Shown here: positions 6,743-6,834 of the stretch, in pieces
Layout: each line of letters begins with the position of its first letter
How positions within the stretch are numbered: the stretch's first letter is position 1
Source: Firm-04 sp964479595
GTDB lineage: Bacteria > Bacillota > Clostridia > Oscillospirales > Ruminococcaceae
Length of the DNA stretch: 6,834 nucleotides
NCBI GenBank assembly: GCA_964479595.1
Contig: CAYZMU010000048.1
Location: 1 to 6,834 of the forward strand
Direction: 5' to 3'
Notes under the pieces: generated by a model
Seen by the model: the letters and a program-made list of their open reading frames with translations, nothing else
What the model was told of the DNA's origin: nothing
Database searches by the model: none
Program-made: the position numbers and the translations under genes

Positions 6743-6833
6743 AAACTGTTTTCTCCCCTGCCGGGACTGATTTTTCTCTCCCCCTGACGGGGGTGGTTCT
6801 TTGATTCCCTCCCCTACGGGGAGGGAACAGTTA
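6743..6833. repeat. Palindrome cluster flanked by imperfect inverted repeats
   Basis: Three GC-rich hairpin units follow one another: 6754-6766 (4 bp stem), 6780-6793 (5 bp stem, loop TGAC) and 6805-6827 (perfect 10 bp stem, loop TAC). Each carries a CTCCCC(C)T-N-CGGG core. The outer edges, AAACTGTTTTCTCCCC (6743-6758) and GGGGAGGGAACAGTTA (6818-6833), are inverted repeats matching at 13 of 16 positions. The block resembles a REP-like or MITE-like intergenic repeat. It could also hold a terminator of an unseen upstream gene, but no good T-tract follows the strongest stem on either strand. Confidence 0.6.
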
Positions 6834-6834
6834 T

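Noticed and set aside
5315..6787. 490-codon plus-strand open frame
   Set aside because: It is antisense to the PLP-enzyme gene and runs into the palindrome block. It has no family signature and is explained by codon bias of the real gene.
6743..6833. CRISPR array
   Set aside because: The three palindromic units differ in length and sequence, spacers are not of uniform size, and no cas gene is in the window.

Overview
The window looks like chromosomal DNA from a GC-rich member of the Clostridia, most plausibly an Oscillospirales/Ruminococcaceae-type Firmicute. This is inferred from AGGAGG-type ribosome binding sites, near-consensus sigma-A promoters, a tRNA gene without an encoded CCA end, and gene families typical of that group (Bacillus-type short GlgB, PASTA-domain kinase-like protein, YnbB-type PLP enzyme). 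All genes recognised are on the minus strand, so transcription runs from right to left. Long plus-strand open frames are shadows of these genes.

Read in the direction of transcription: (1) At the right edge (about 6743-6833) there is a non-coding block of GC-rich palindromes flanked by imperfect inverted repeats. (2) A two-gene unit follows: a PLP-dependent enzyme of the methionine gamma-lyase/aluminium-resistance family (5378-6640, GTG start with a strong Shine-Dalgarno) and an unrecognised single-pass membrane protein (4536-5321). (3) A strong promoter (4452-4480) drives a 668-residue membrane protein (2394-4400) made of an N-terminal zinc ribbon, a protein-kinase fold, one transmembrane helix, PASTA-like repeats and a Thr/Ala/Pro tail. 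The kinase domain has lost every catalytic residue I can align (the VAIK Lys, the HRD Asp, the catalytic-loop Asn and the DFG Asp), so it is best read as a pseudokinase. (4) A tRNA-Pro(UGG) gene (2206-2278) has its own near-perfect promoter and a terminator. (5) glgB, the glycogen branching enzyme (1-1949), has its own promoter, an intact catalytic triad and a Lys/Pro/Ala-rich C-terminal extension that runs off the left edge.

The neighbours do not form one obvious pathway. glgB points to glycogen synthesis continuing to the left of the window. The pseudokinase and the 261-residue membrane protein are both predicted single-pass proteins with charged cytoplasmic N-terminal parts and extracytoplasmic C-terminal domains, but they sit in separate transcription units. 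The pseudokinase is the most unusual item: it keeps the layout of a PASTA-type envelope-sensing kinase but appears unable to phosphorylate.
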